DNA of 64,000 nt from Crossaster papposus (Eukaryota > Echinodermata > Asteroidea > Velatida > Solasteridae). The stretch lies in the NCBI GenBank assembly GCA_037893245.1, contig JBAIAA010000117.1:2480001-2544000 (forward strand), written 5' to 3'. The position numbers were made by a program, and so were the translations under genes. Below are positions 35,422-44,533 of the stretch, piece by piece. Positions within the stretch are counted from its first letter, which is position 1; each line of letters opens with the position of its first letter. The notes beneath the pieces are model-generated. The model saw only the letters and a list, made by a program, of their open reading frames with translations. It made no database searches and was not told the DNA's origin.

Positions 35422-36030
35422 TACCTGGTTGATCCTGCCAGTAGTCATATGCTTGTCTCAAAGATTAAGCCATGCATGTATAAGTAAAAGCTTTTACAAG
35501 CAAAACTGCGGATGGCTCATTAAATCAGTTATGGTTCCTTGGAGCGCATCCCCCTACATGGATAACTGTGGTAATTCTAGAGCTAATACATGCCAGCAAG
35601 CGCCGACCTTACGGGAGGCGTGCTTTTATTAGGAACAAGACCAACCCGGGCTCGTCCCGGCTCCGTTGGTGAACTCTGGATAACCTGGCCGATCGCACGG
35701 TCTTCGCACCGGCGACGGATCCTTCGAATGTCTGCCCTATCAACTTTCGATGGTACGTTATGCGCCTACCATGGTCGTAACGGGTAACGGAGAATCAGGG
35801 TTCGATTCCGGAGAGGGAGCTTGTGAAACGGCTACCACACCCAAGGAAGGCAGCAGGCGCGCAAATTACCCACTCCCGACACGGGGAGGTAGTGACGAAA
35901 AATTGCAATACAGGAATTTTTCGAGGCCCTGTAATTGGAATGAGTACACTTTAAATCCTTTAACGAGGATCTATTGGAGGGCAAGTCTGGTGCCAGCAGC
36001 CGCGGTAATTCCAGCTCCAATAGCGTATAT
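35422..36030 (+). rRNA. 5' fragment (about 609 nt) of 18S rRNA, truncated and decayed
   Basis: It starts with TACCTGGTTGATCCTGCCAG, the universal beginning of eukaryotic small-subunit rRNA, and continues collinearly through GATAACTGTGGTAATTCTAG and GCCAGCAGCCGCGGTAATTC to AATAGCGTATAT. It then stops abruptly and joins the right arm of the TIR element at about 36031. Some positions that are nearly invariant in eukaryotes differ: 35821 and 35824 in what should be GAGCCTGAGAAACGG, and 35840 in CACATCCAAGG. Roughly two thirds of 18S is missing, so this cannot give a functional rRNA. Confidence 0.95.
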
Positions 36031-36658
36031 CAAAATAGAGTGAAATGGCGGCCATTTTGAAATTTCAAGATGGCGGGCACTTGATACAAGTTTAATAATG
36101 GCTTCAACTGAAACCTTGGTATCGTAAACATGGGTATTGCCACTTATTTCACAGCTCTATGTCACCCACAAGTTGAGATATAGTACAAACTAAATTGAAT
36201 ATGGCGGCCATTTTGAAATTCAAGATGGCGGAAACTTGATACAAGTTCAATTATGGTTTATACTGAAAGCTTGGTATCATAAACATGGGTATTGCCACCA
36301 ATTTCACAGCTCTATGTCACCCACAAGTTGAGATATAATGTAAACTATATTCAAAATGGTACTAGCCATTTTGAAATTCAAGATGGCCGCCAAACGGCTG
36401 ATCGGAAAAAATGGTAACAATTTGATTTGGATTCCTGAGCGTCAAAACTACAAAAAAACATCAAAAATTTCTAGTGTAGGAAAATTTTAGTTAAATAACA
36501 CAAGTAACCATACTATTGCACTCGGAACAAGAACACACACCACCTATCCACCAGGGTTTTGCAAGAACAAGTTACGCGTGTCAAGAATAGACCGCCCGAA
36601 CTCGGCATAATTGTCCGTCTATAGGTACGGGTACGTTATTTATGTCTGTGGTGTATGT

Positions 36659-37209
36659 AAACGTTGAAAACGGTACAACGCCCTCTATTTTCGGCTAATC
36701 AGCGCGTTGATCGCGCAAGGCATGATGTGAAAATATGGCGCAGCTAGATCGTAGCCATGATAACGAGGCTGTGTTCCTCGCGACATAGGGCCGTTTTCTA
36801 AACCCCTAGCTCCGGCTCATCGGCTTCAGATTATTGTTAAGTTGAATAAATGATGCACAAACGAAACGAAGCTGGTGTTTGGAAAACGGTCTTAGTTTAG
36901 GTTGTTATTGTATACGATCAGTACCAGATATCATTATGGGCCATGCCAGGTTTGTAAACGAAAACAAGATTTGTCAATCTTTAGGAGATTTGTGGTTTAA
37001 AATTTCATTTTTCGATAAAATTTGTGTTTAGTTTGTAGTTATAAATGTCCATTGGATGATTATGATTAGATGTTTGAATTTTGAAATTAGCGTAGTCATG
37101 TTAGTGTTGGTGGTTTTGGGTTAACTTTAACATTAAGCTCCGGTTAAACGTTCGTTAGCTAAGAAAATAAGTCCAGATACATCATGTATACACACGTACA
37201 TGTACATGT
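36659..37209. other. intergenic flank of the TIR element
   Basis: Unique sequence with no gene or repeat that I can support. A GTACATGTACATGTA run ends it. Confidence 0.5.
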
Positions 37210-38614
37210 AGACCACAGGGCATGGCCGATTATCTTGCACCTTCTTGACGCATATCGTGAATCTATATAAATTTTACTTTAAACTACTTAGGAAGTTGTT
37301 GGGAAACTCACAAATAAAATCCCCAAACGGTCTGCGAACCAGTACTCGATAAAATCTCAATTTAAAATTCATGTTTTCCAACGACCAATCAACGAGGCCC
37401 TTCTGTCGTGGTGCGGCACGTTTGTGCGAATAGTGGGAAAATGGACCAATAGCGGGCGTTGTAAAATAGAGCGAGCGTAGGCGCTGTTGACACGAGCTGC
37501 TCAGACGATAGCGATTTGAAAAAGAAAAAGTATATTATGCACGGTTTAGATGCAGATTCCAGGGTTTTGTTGTTCTCTGAAAAGAGTTTAAAAAAATTCC
37601 ACGCTTGTGCCGGTAGGTGGAAAAATGTATTCAAGCAAAAATCGCCCCAAAAGCGGAGATGATCATATTGGCATTCCAATCGTACACGCACTGGTTGATG
37701 TACCGCAGGAATCCGCATTGTCAACAGTACGTGATGTAGTTGAGTATATGCCGTTAAAAAAAGAGAACAGAGGTGGAGTTTGGACAAAAAGACCCGAACA
37801 ACTGTCCTTGACAAACATTCACAATGCCAGACGCTAACTGCAGGAAAGCTTCTGGAAGCAGCGAGGAAAAAAGAAGATCAGTGGCTGCTCTCACAGATCG
37901 AACGGAAGGATCTTGTCACCACAGAAACATTGTATCACACAGTCTGCTTTCCATCTGACTCTCCCTAATATAAATTCAGCTGGAAATGGGCAAAATGTTT
38001 GTTATAACAAAATTGTGTATTAAATGTAAATCGGTACAAGTTGTTGTTCACCCACTCACAAGTACATTGTTAAAGACATGGACAAATTTCAGTTTTACCG
38101 TCACGAATAAACATGTATCAAAGACTAAAGCTAAAAAAAAACTCTGGTCGTGTATATATTTGTTTCATACAATTTACATTTAGATTTTTAACCCCCCCCC
38201 CCAAAAAAAAAAATTAAACAATTATAATACAAAAATCAAACAATAACAATAACAAAATGACACTATTAAAAAGTTCAAATTATGGCAATGAACAAAATTT
38301 GTATTTAATAAGACATTAAAACACATCCTAATTCCTCTTTAATCGAATTCTGTCTCTGTAGATTCCCTTTTGAGCAAGCAACTGCAATAAGCAATCTTTT
38401 CCCATTTCCAATCCTGGTCAATAGAGGGCGCCCGTTATACACAGGTGATTAAAATGCAAATATTTAATTAACTGGTGAACATTTAATTGGGGATTTTGGT
38501 TTTTCGTGATCCACATGATCCCAGCTAACAGACTGCAGTGATTCCACTTAGATTCAAGAGGTGCGCCAAGGAAATTGATTTCTGAGCACATTTTGCAGCC
38601 ATGCCCTGTGGTCT
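37210..38614. repeat. 17-bp inverted repeat pair around the remnant
   Basis: AGACCACAGGGCATGGC at 37210-37226 is exactly inverted at 38598-38614, just outside the protein remnant. Both outer flanks contain ATGTACATGT, but this is low-complexity and palindromic. The pair could be the ends of a small DNA element. Confidence 0.4.
37500..37968 (+). pseudogene. frameshifted remnant of a TE-associated uncharacterised protein family
   Basis: One frame gives LFSEKSLKKFHACAGRW (about 37567-37620) and runs to a stop near 37656. A second frame carries the middle. A third (37780-37968) reads QTLTAGKLLEAARKKEDQWL and RKDLVTTETLYHTVC. The order 'SE(E/K)SLKKF', then 'A(R/K)KKED..LL', then 'KDLVAxExxYHxxC' is that of a widespread family of uncharacterised, usually transposon-linked animal proteins with a Cys/His zinc-binding patch. 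At least two frameshifts, and the lack of the long downstream part, show it is a relic. The function of the family is not known to me. Confidence 0.5.
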
Positions 38615-41104
38615 AATGTACATGTACATCATGTACCGGTACACACGTACATCATGTACAATCGATGTACATGAATGGTGTAGTCTGACAATGCGCTTTT
38701 CAGAACTGTTTGGTGTTCCCCAACCCTCACAGTCATGACAGTACATTACATTTACATTAGATATAGAATGCAGGGCCACTCAACTACTGCCGGGTTTATA
38801 TTAGATAGAATTCCACTTTCTCAAATAGTCCTACTCCTAATTACAGTGTACATGTATTGTGATCAGCTTGTTAAAAAAAATAAAAATTGTGGACCGATTT
38901 ATACGTACAACTATAGCAATATGGCTAAATGTTTCACTTGGAAGGAATGTTGGAGCGTGACAGTGTTTTTTCCTTTGATTATGTCAATGAAGGTCAATCA
39001 GTGCAAAAATGTTGAAAATATATCAGTGACGCCGGGAACTGAGAAATTTACATTTCCAATGTTTTTAGGAAATACTAGTAAGATCATGCTTAGATTTAAA
39101 AAAAAATTGTTTGACTGTCTATATACTTCGTACACAATTACCGCTGAATCACATGTAGTGTCAAGGTACTACATTCTTTTCCTTTTTAATACTGACGAAC
39201 CGATGTGATTGGACATGAACAAATTACATGACTGACTGCAGCCACGGGTCATCTTTGTCATGTCATATGCATAGGTCATCATATCTCTGTATGGGCTCGA
39301 TCATTTTTGAAGGGGGAATTATTTTGTTTTCATTGTGTAATGGCAATGGTGTATGTGTGGATATAACATGCTTGTATGTTTTGAAATTATTTACAAAATA
39401 ATATTTTGCCGATTATTATTAGTTGAACATTTACAGTTAAATTAACAAACACAATTTTGTTTCAGTTAAATTTATTTAAGGCTAAACAATAACAACAAAA
39501 TGGAAAGTAAAGACAACTGAAATAATTGTTAGGATTTCTGTGATAAATTGTATTGATTTCATGTTATAAGTTAACTTGTACAGTATTTAGAAAAAGAAGC
39601 CAAAAGCAGTAATTTCAGCATTTAAAAGCTGACACAGAGGCCTCCGAAAGATGTGTATAACAGCATGTCATGTCCATACCTTGCTGTTTTTCAATAAAAA
39701 ACAATAATTTTCCTTTAAAAAATGGTAAAGCCCATCAGGACCCACAAATCAAAATACCACCACGTGACCCATGGCTACATGTGTACATGTACATGTAATT
39801 TGTTTACGTCAGATCATGTTGGTTGGTGAGTAAAACAATTTTTTTTTTTTCAGGCCATGGTCTACAAATATTTTAAAAGTCTCAAGGAGCTGTAGTTAAT
39901 TTACAATGAAGATAGCTTTTGAGGGGAGATTAGTATTTGAAAAAGTGGAATTCTAGCCTAAAGATGAGTACAATTTGTGTCAAAATTATTTATGAGTATT
40001 TTGATGACTTACTAAATTTGGAGAGTCAAGTGTTTTGTTTTTTAGTCATTTTAGGAAGTGACTTGAGTTAAGTTGATTGTGTGAAATTGAGTTCTAGTGT
40101 CAAGTTTCCTTATTAAATATGTCATTTTTGTGTACACCGGATTGAAGTTTTACAATTTACATGTGAGTGAATTGAATCAGTGATATCAAACACCAAGTGG
40201 TAAATTAAAATGACAGATCAAGAAAATGGGCTATGATACAGAAGAATTTTCCAACTGGTGTCGTGTAGTCCTTAGAAAAATAAATATCTGGCATGATTTC
40301 AAAATGATGCAACCTAAGTAAGAATAACATAATTTTGCTGATGGTTCAAGTCAAAATGTTTTTTCCTTACATTGACTTGAGTTGATCAGTTGAGTGAAGT
40401 CTGTTGGAACTGAGGTTGACATGACACCAAATTTGTGACTCGAGTGGGAAATATTGAATCAAGTTGGTAGAATTATTTCAGTGTACATGTAACATAAATG
40501 TACTGTACATGTGTGTTGATGTTTATAGAATACAGATAATCTAATTTTAAACACTTCAAGGTGCTGAGGAATTATGAACTTGCTTATTCTTACTTTAATT
40601 AAAGCAAGTTTTGCTATCAAAGTAAGTTTAACCAGTTAATGGCGGATGACGTATACAAATGCATACAAGTTTTTTGCAGATTCGAAGCGGAGGACGGATA
40701 AACACGTCATGAGCAAGTCTGGGAATATCGGTCAGCAACGGGCGAGGCCGGAAATATTATGGGTGTGCTTCCCACTAATATGTCGCCTGAAACTCGTCAT
40801 GATTGATTTAATAAGGCCAAGTAAAAACATAACAGTGGATTGGCTTGTATTTTGAAGGAGTTGGCTCCTTGTTTTGCCATTTTGACAACAGTTTTGAATA
40901 GTTGACATTTTTCCTGGATATGGTTTTCATCTGTTCCTTTTTTTGAATGACTGTACATGTAGTCTTGTATGTAGAGGCTAGAGAATATACATGCGAGTCT
41001 ATAATTACCGTTGTTACAAAATGTTAAAATAAAAAAGTAAAATGATGCCCTGTGCCCAAAACATAAACTGATTGTGACAACTTTTTGTTTTTACTTGGCC
41101 TAAT
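38615..41104. other. AT-rich intergenic and Helentron 5' region
   Basis: GTACATGTACAT-type simple repeats occur at 38620-38670 and 39780. A short ATGGCGGATGACGTATACAA segment near 40640 looks like a gene start but stops after about 20 codons. No other gene signal was found. Confidence 0.4.
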
Positions 41105-41176
41105 ATGAAGAAATTGTTGCTTATAAATCTGCACATTGTATTAATTATGATTTTTTGTTTTTGTTTTTTGCAGAAA

Positions 41177-44100
41177 ATGGTGAAGACTGTGAAAACTGCA
41201 GCAGGGAAAGGCCATCACTTCAGACATTGTGTTCCATCAACTTCCCTGAGGTTGGCACCTCCTCGGGGAAGACGCATGCCCAAGTGTAGGCATTGCGCAA
41301 CCCAGCTGGCACACATACAGCGTGTGTTCGTACTCCGAGAATTTGGGGGCCAGTGTCCCCCCAGTTCTCTTTACGAGGGTACTGGGACCAGTGTGTCCTT
41401 CAGCTGGGATATTATGGCTTATAAAAGGTGTACCCTATGCTTAATGAATGGCTTAATGAATGGCTTAATGAATGGTTCAATTAATGGCTTATTGAGAAAG
41501 TATCAGAGAGGCTCATTGAGCTATAAACCGAAGAGAGGTTACCAGAGGCATGAGCTGAGAAAGGATGCAGATCTTGTGGCTGAACCTAAGAAGAAGATAA
41601 TTGCTAATGTGAGTATCAAGAAAAAAGGAAGCAATCACACAGCAGTGAGAGAGTTAAAGGTGAGGAACAAGACCTGCTGTAGCAGAAATGAGGTATTGGC
41701 ATGTCTGGTAGAGTACAGTAGAGAGGAAAGGAAGGTTTCAAAACCAAATAGAAAGAAAATTAGAAGATGTCAACGAAGACAGGCAAACAAAAGGTTGAGG
41801 AATAGGAGGATCATTGAATCACGTATGAGTAAGGAAGAGAGGAAGAACCATGAAAAAGCACAGAAAAGTATCCAAAGTCACACAAGAAGAAGTCTGAGCT
41901 ATGTCATCACGAATATGCAGATTAAGAAGGAACAATGGAAAAAAAAGACAGCTAGCAAAAGTCACAATAAAGAACAAGATTCATTGAAGAAAAGTAAATG
42001 TTCACATGGAGTAATTAAGAATGGAAGAGGAAACGGGTCACATGAAAGAATTGAGAAGGCAGAGAATAAGACTATCAATCACGCTGTGAAAGAATCACAA
42101 GCTATGTGTTGGTTATGTGATCAAGTAACTACTGCAGTTAATAGAGTTGTGGACTGTGATACTTGCAATATCAGCTACCATGTCAATTGTATGGGGTTTT
42201 CAAACATGCAGTCTATGTTGGCAAGTAAATCAGTATCATGGTTGTGTTTGAAATGTGGAAGATGTACTTCTGCAGACTCTTTGTTGTATAATCTTGGCAT
42301 TCCTACAGATGAAAACAAATTTCAGATGACATACGAAGTGAAAATAGAAGATAGAGCTGTCAATTCATGTACTGAAGAGATTTCTCACTCGTTGGAAGAT
42401 TATGGTCAAGTTTCAACAGAGAATGGAAATCATGGAGGTGAGACCCAGAGAAGTACCAGCAATATAAAACATGTAAAAGCACATATGAAATGCAGAGATA
42501 CAGATTCAAATGAAAACCTGCAAATAAATGTAATTAGGCAAAGTGGAGGTTATAACCTGCGCAGCAAGAAAAGTACTAATGTTAATAGTGAAAAGGAAAA
42601 ATCCAAAGGAAATGAGGTTAAAGTACAGCAGACGAGAAGGCAATCTGTCAGTCGAGGTCAGCAGCATGATGTGAGCAGCAATGATGCAACTTTAGAAACC
42701 AAACCTACTAGATCTAAGCTTCAAAGCAGAAAAGAACAAGTGTCGGTAGTAAATGAAAAGGATAGAGATGTGAAAAAGACGTCAAAACGAAAAGCAGGAG
42801 ATATTTTGCAAAATTGTGTTGAAAAAAATGATTGTAGAAAAAAGGTCAGAATCCTCACACAAAGAAATAATTCACAGAGAATTGGTAAACCTGGTGAGGA
42901 AAACCAAACATGTCGTGAAAGCAGTTCTAGTAAAAACAGTCAAAAGACAGATGTCAGATGCATTCAAGGCAGTTTTCATCAAGGTGATTTCAGATTTGCA
43001 GACTTAGCTGGTAGACAATGTGTTTGTATGAGCCTCTGTGGAATCCTCTTCAGCCAGATAAAATCGTTGAACAAGTGGTGTCCTAAAGACATGGATTTTG
43101 TGTTGAACACTGGAAATGAACTGTACCGTTATTTGTCTCGTAGTTCTACAATGAAGAATGAATATTTGTTAATCAGTGAGTTGCCTGATGAAATTGATGC
43201 ATTCAGTAAACATTTTCATATGAAGATTGATGAATCTTTTTCTGGTACTTTTGCAGAACAAACAGTTTTGGCTGAGTTCAATATGATTCCATTCAGTACG
43301 GCAGTAGAGCAGACAGTTCAGAAATATTGTGCATGTTTTATCTGTTTCCATGGAAACACATTTGCAGTAATTGCTCAAGATGGCTTGTATTATATTTTTG
43401 ATTCACATAGCAGAAACCAGAATTCGCACTTAGATTCTGAAGGGAGGAGCTTGCTCAAATGCGTATCATCATGGCAAGGTGTGTACAGGTATTGTACTGA
43501 ACTTGGCAAATCTATGAATGTCAAAGATTATGAACAGTTTGAAATAACAGGTGTTACGGTCTGGATAGATAATGATGTCAGTGTTTGTATACATAATGAC
43601 GAGACTGCAAAAAGTGCGAATGCAAGCACTAGTACATGTACCGGTAGTATTAGACAGAAAACAGAGGAACCTAAAGAAAATGACATACAAATTGTAGAAG
43701 TAGAGAAAGTTAATTTTAAGTTTGTTCCATTAACTCATAGTAATAGGATTGCATTATGTGAGAGGTTGGGTGTGACCAAAGTTATACTTAATGATGATAA
43801 AATGTCTATGAAATGCAAGAACTTGGGGAGACCGGACTCTATAAAGAAAATTAAAGGTGATGGCAACTGTTTTTTCAGAGCGATTTCTTTTGCTATATCA
43901 GGAACTGAAGATAATCACATGAAATTGAGATTGGCAATTGTGAATCATTTGTTGGAAAATGCAGCTCAGTTTAGGGGCTATTTACGTGAAGGTTACAGAA
44001 CAGTAAAAGAGTATGTAACAAGTGCAGGATTGTACAATGATGGTACGTGGGCTACTGAGGTGGAAATCATTGCAACAGCACATATGTTGGATTGTAATAT

Positions 44101-44533
44101 CTACACGTATGATGATGCTAATGAGTGGTATTTATTTTCAAATAGATACATATGTACAGATAGTAGTATTGACGGTTCAGTGAAGTTTGGAATTTATTTG
44201 TACCATAGAAATAGAGTACATTATGATTTGGTGACACAAGTACATAAACCCGGAACTGTGAAGTTAGACAGCTGTAAAAATAAAAATGAATGTAAACTGT
44301 CAAATACAACAGTATCACAGCGGTCAAATTGTGGTAAACGTGTAAATGTGGTGACGCAAGTACATAAACCCATAACTGTGAAGTTAGACAGCTGCGAAAA
44401 TAAAAATGAATCTAAAGACTCAAAAATAAAAATATCAAAGCAGTCAAATTGTAAAAAGCGTAAACATGTTAATGTGAGATTGAATAAAAAACTAAAAAAA
44501 GAGCAGAGCAGAGAAAGATATTGGAAAAAATAA
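41177..44533 (+). CDS. Helentron protein, N-terminal part: PHD finger plus two cysteine-protease-like domains
   Basis: I start at 41177, not at the upstream in-frame ATG at 41105, because TTTTTGTTTTTTGCAG directly before it is a strong splice acceptor. Residues from this ATG: a basic Lys/Arg-rich region; a PHD-type zinc finger at ~311-362 (CWLCDQV, CDTCNISYHVNC, WLCLKCG); a papain-like C76-type region at ~610-760 with QCVCMSLCGILFS (Cys615) and FDSHSRN (Asp742, His744); and an OTU domain at ~890-1020 with GDGNCFFRA (Cys898) and RNRVHYDLV (His1015). Both protease domains keep the residues expected for catalysis. In other systems they remove ubiquitin; a role against host control is plausible but unproven. 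The frame ends at a TAA (44531-44533) beyond which the same frame stays open. Confidence 0.85.
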   Translation: MVKTVKTAAGKGHHFRHCVPSTSLRLAPPRGRRMPKCRHCATQLAHIQRVFVLREFGGQCPPSSLYEGTGTSVSFSWDIMAYKRCTLCLMNGLMNGLMNGSINGLLRKYQRGSLSYKPKRGYQRHELRKDADLVAEPKKKIIANVSIKKKGSNHTAVRELKVRNKTCCSRNEVLACLVEYSREERKVSKPNRKKIRRCQRRQANKRLRNRRIIESRMSKEERKNHEKAQKSIQSHTRRSLSYVITNMQIKKEQWKKKTASKSHNKEQDSLKKSKCSHGVIKNGRGNGSHERIEKAENKTINHAVKESQAMCWLCDQVTTAVNRVVDCDTCNISYHVNCMGFSNMQSMLASKSVSWLCLKCGRCTSADSLLYNLGIPTDENKFQMTYEVKIEDRAVNSCTEEISHSLEDYGQVSTENGNHGGETQRSTSNIKHVKAHMKCRDTDSNENLQINVIRQSGGYNLRSKKSTNVNSEKEKSKGNEVKVQQTRRQSVSRGQQHDVSSNDATLETKPTRSKLQSRKEQVSVVNEKDRDVKKTSKRKAGDILQNCVEKNDCRKKVRILTQRNNSQRIGKPGEENQTCRESSSSKNSQKTDVRCIQGSFHQGDFRFADLAGRQCVCMSLCGILFSQIKSLNKWCPKDMDFVLNTGNELYRYLSRSSTMKNEYLLISELPDEIDAFSKHFHMKIDESFSGTFAEQTVLAEFNMIPFSTAVEQTVQKYCACFICFHGNTFAVIAQDGLYYIFDSHSRNQNSHLDSEGRSLLKCVSSWQGVYRYCTELGKSMNVKDYEQFEITGVTVWIDNDVSVCIHNDETAKSANASTSTCTGSIRQKTEEPKENDIQIVEVEKVNFKFVPLTHSNRIALCERLGVTKVILNDDKMSMKCKNLGRPDSIKKIKGDGNCFFRAISFAISGTEDNHMKLRLAIVNHLLENAAQFRGYLREGYRTVKEYVTSAGLYNDGTWATEVEIIATAHMLDCNIYTYDDANEWYLFSNRYICTDSSIDGSVKFGIYLYHRNRVHYDLVTQVHKPGTVKLDSCKNKNECKLSNTTVSQRSNCGKRVNVVTQVHKPITVKLDSCENKNESKDSKIKISKQSNCKKRKHVNVRLNKKLKKEQSRERYWKK

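Larger units (their letters stand above)
32413..36650. mobile_element. TIR element enclosing captured ribosomal DNA
   Basis: Both outer ends read inward as CACAGACATAAATAAC (32413 and, reverse-complemented, 36650), followed by CTATAGACGGACA. The 30-bp block around CCGAGTTCGGGCGGTCT is inverted at 32721-32750 and 36605-36576. A 129-bp block at 32834-32962 is repeated inverted at 36492-36364 with a single mismatch that I can see. Inside the arms are ~170-bp tandem modules with AAGATGGCGGCCATTTTGAA-type sequence, two on the right and about two diverged ones on the left. The left arm has ~270 bp extra (about 32442-32712, with a T run). Flanks GTGTCTGT (32405-32412) and GTGTATGT (36651-36658) may be an 8-bp duplication with one change. 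The centre is rDNA. No transposase is present, so it is non-autonomous. CA ends and 8-bp duplications fit hAT or P types, but I cannot assign the superfamily. Confidence 0.75.

Noticed and set aside
33285-35432. Overlapping long open frames on both strands in the GC-rich region
   Set aside because: They fall on rDNA spacer repeats with a 93-bp period and on the 5' ETS; GC richness and period divisible by 3 explain them.
35422-36030. A functional 18S rRNA gene
   Set aside because: Only about the first third is present, with changes at conserved sites, and it joins the element arm directly.
38615-38670. Target duplication ATGTACATGT around the 37.2-38.6 kb inverted repeats
   Set aside because: GTACAT runs are low-complexity and palindromic here and occur repeatedly elsewhere in the window.
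40640-40700. Gene start ATGGCGGATGACGTATACAA
   Set aside because: The frame stops after about 20 codons and has no donor site before the stop.
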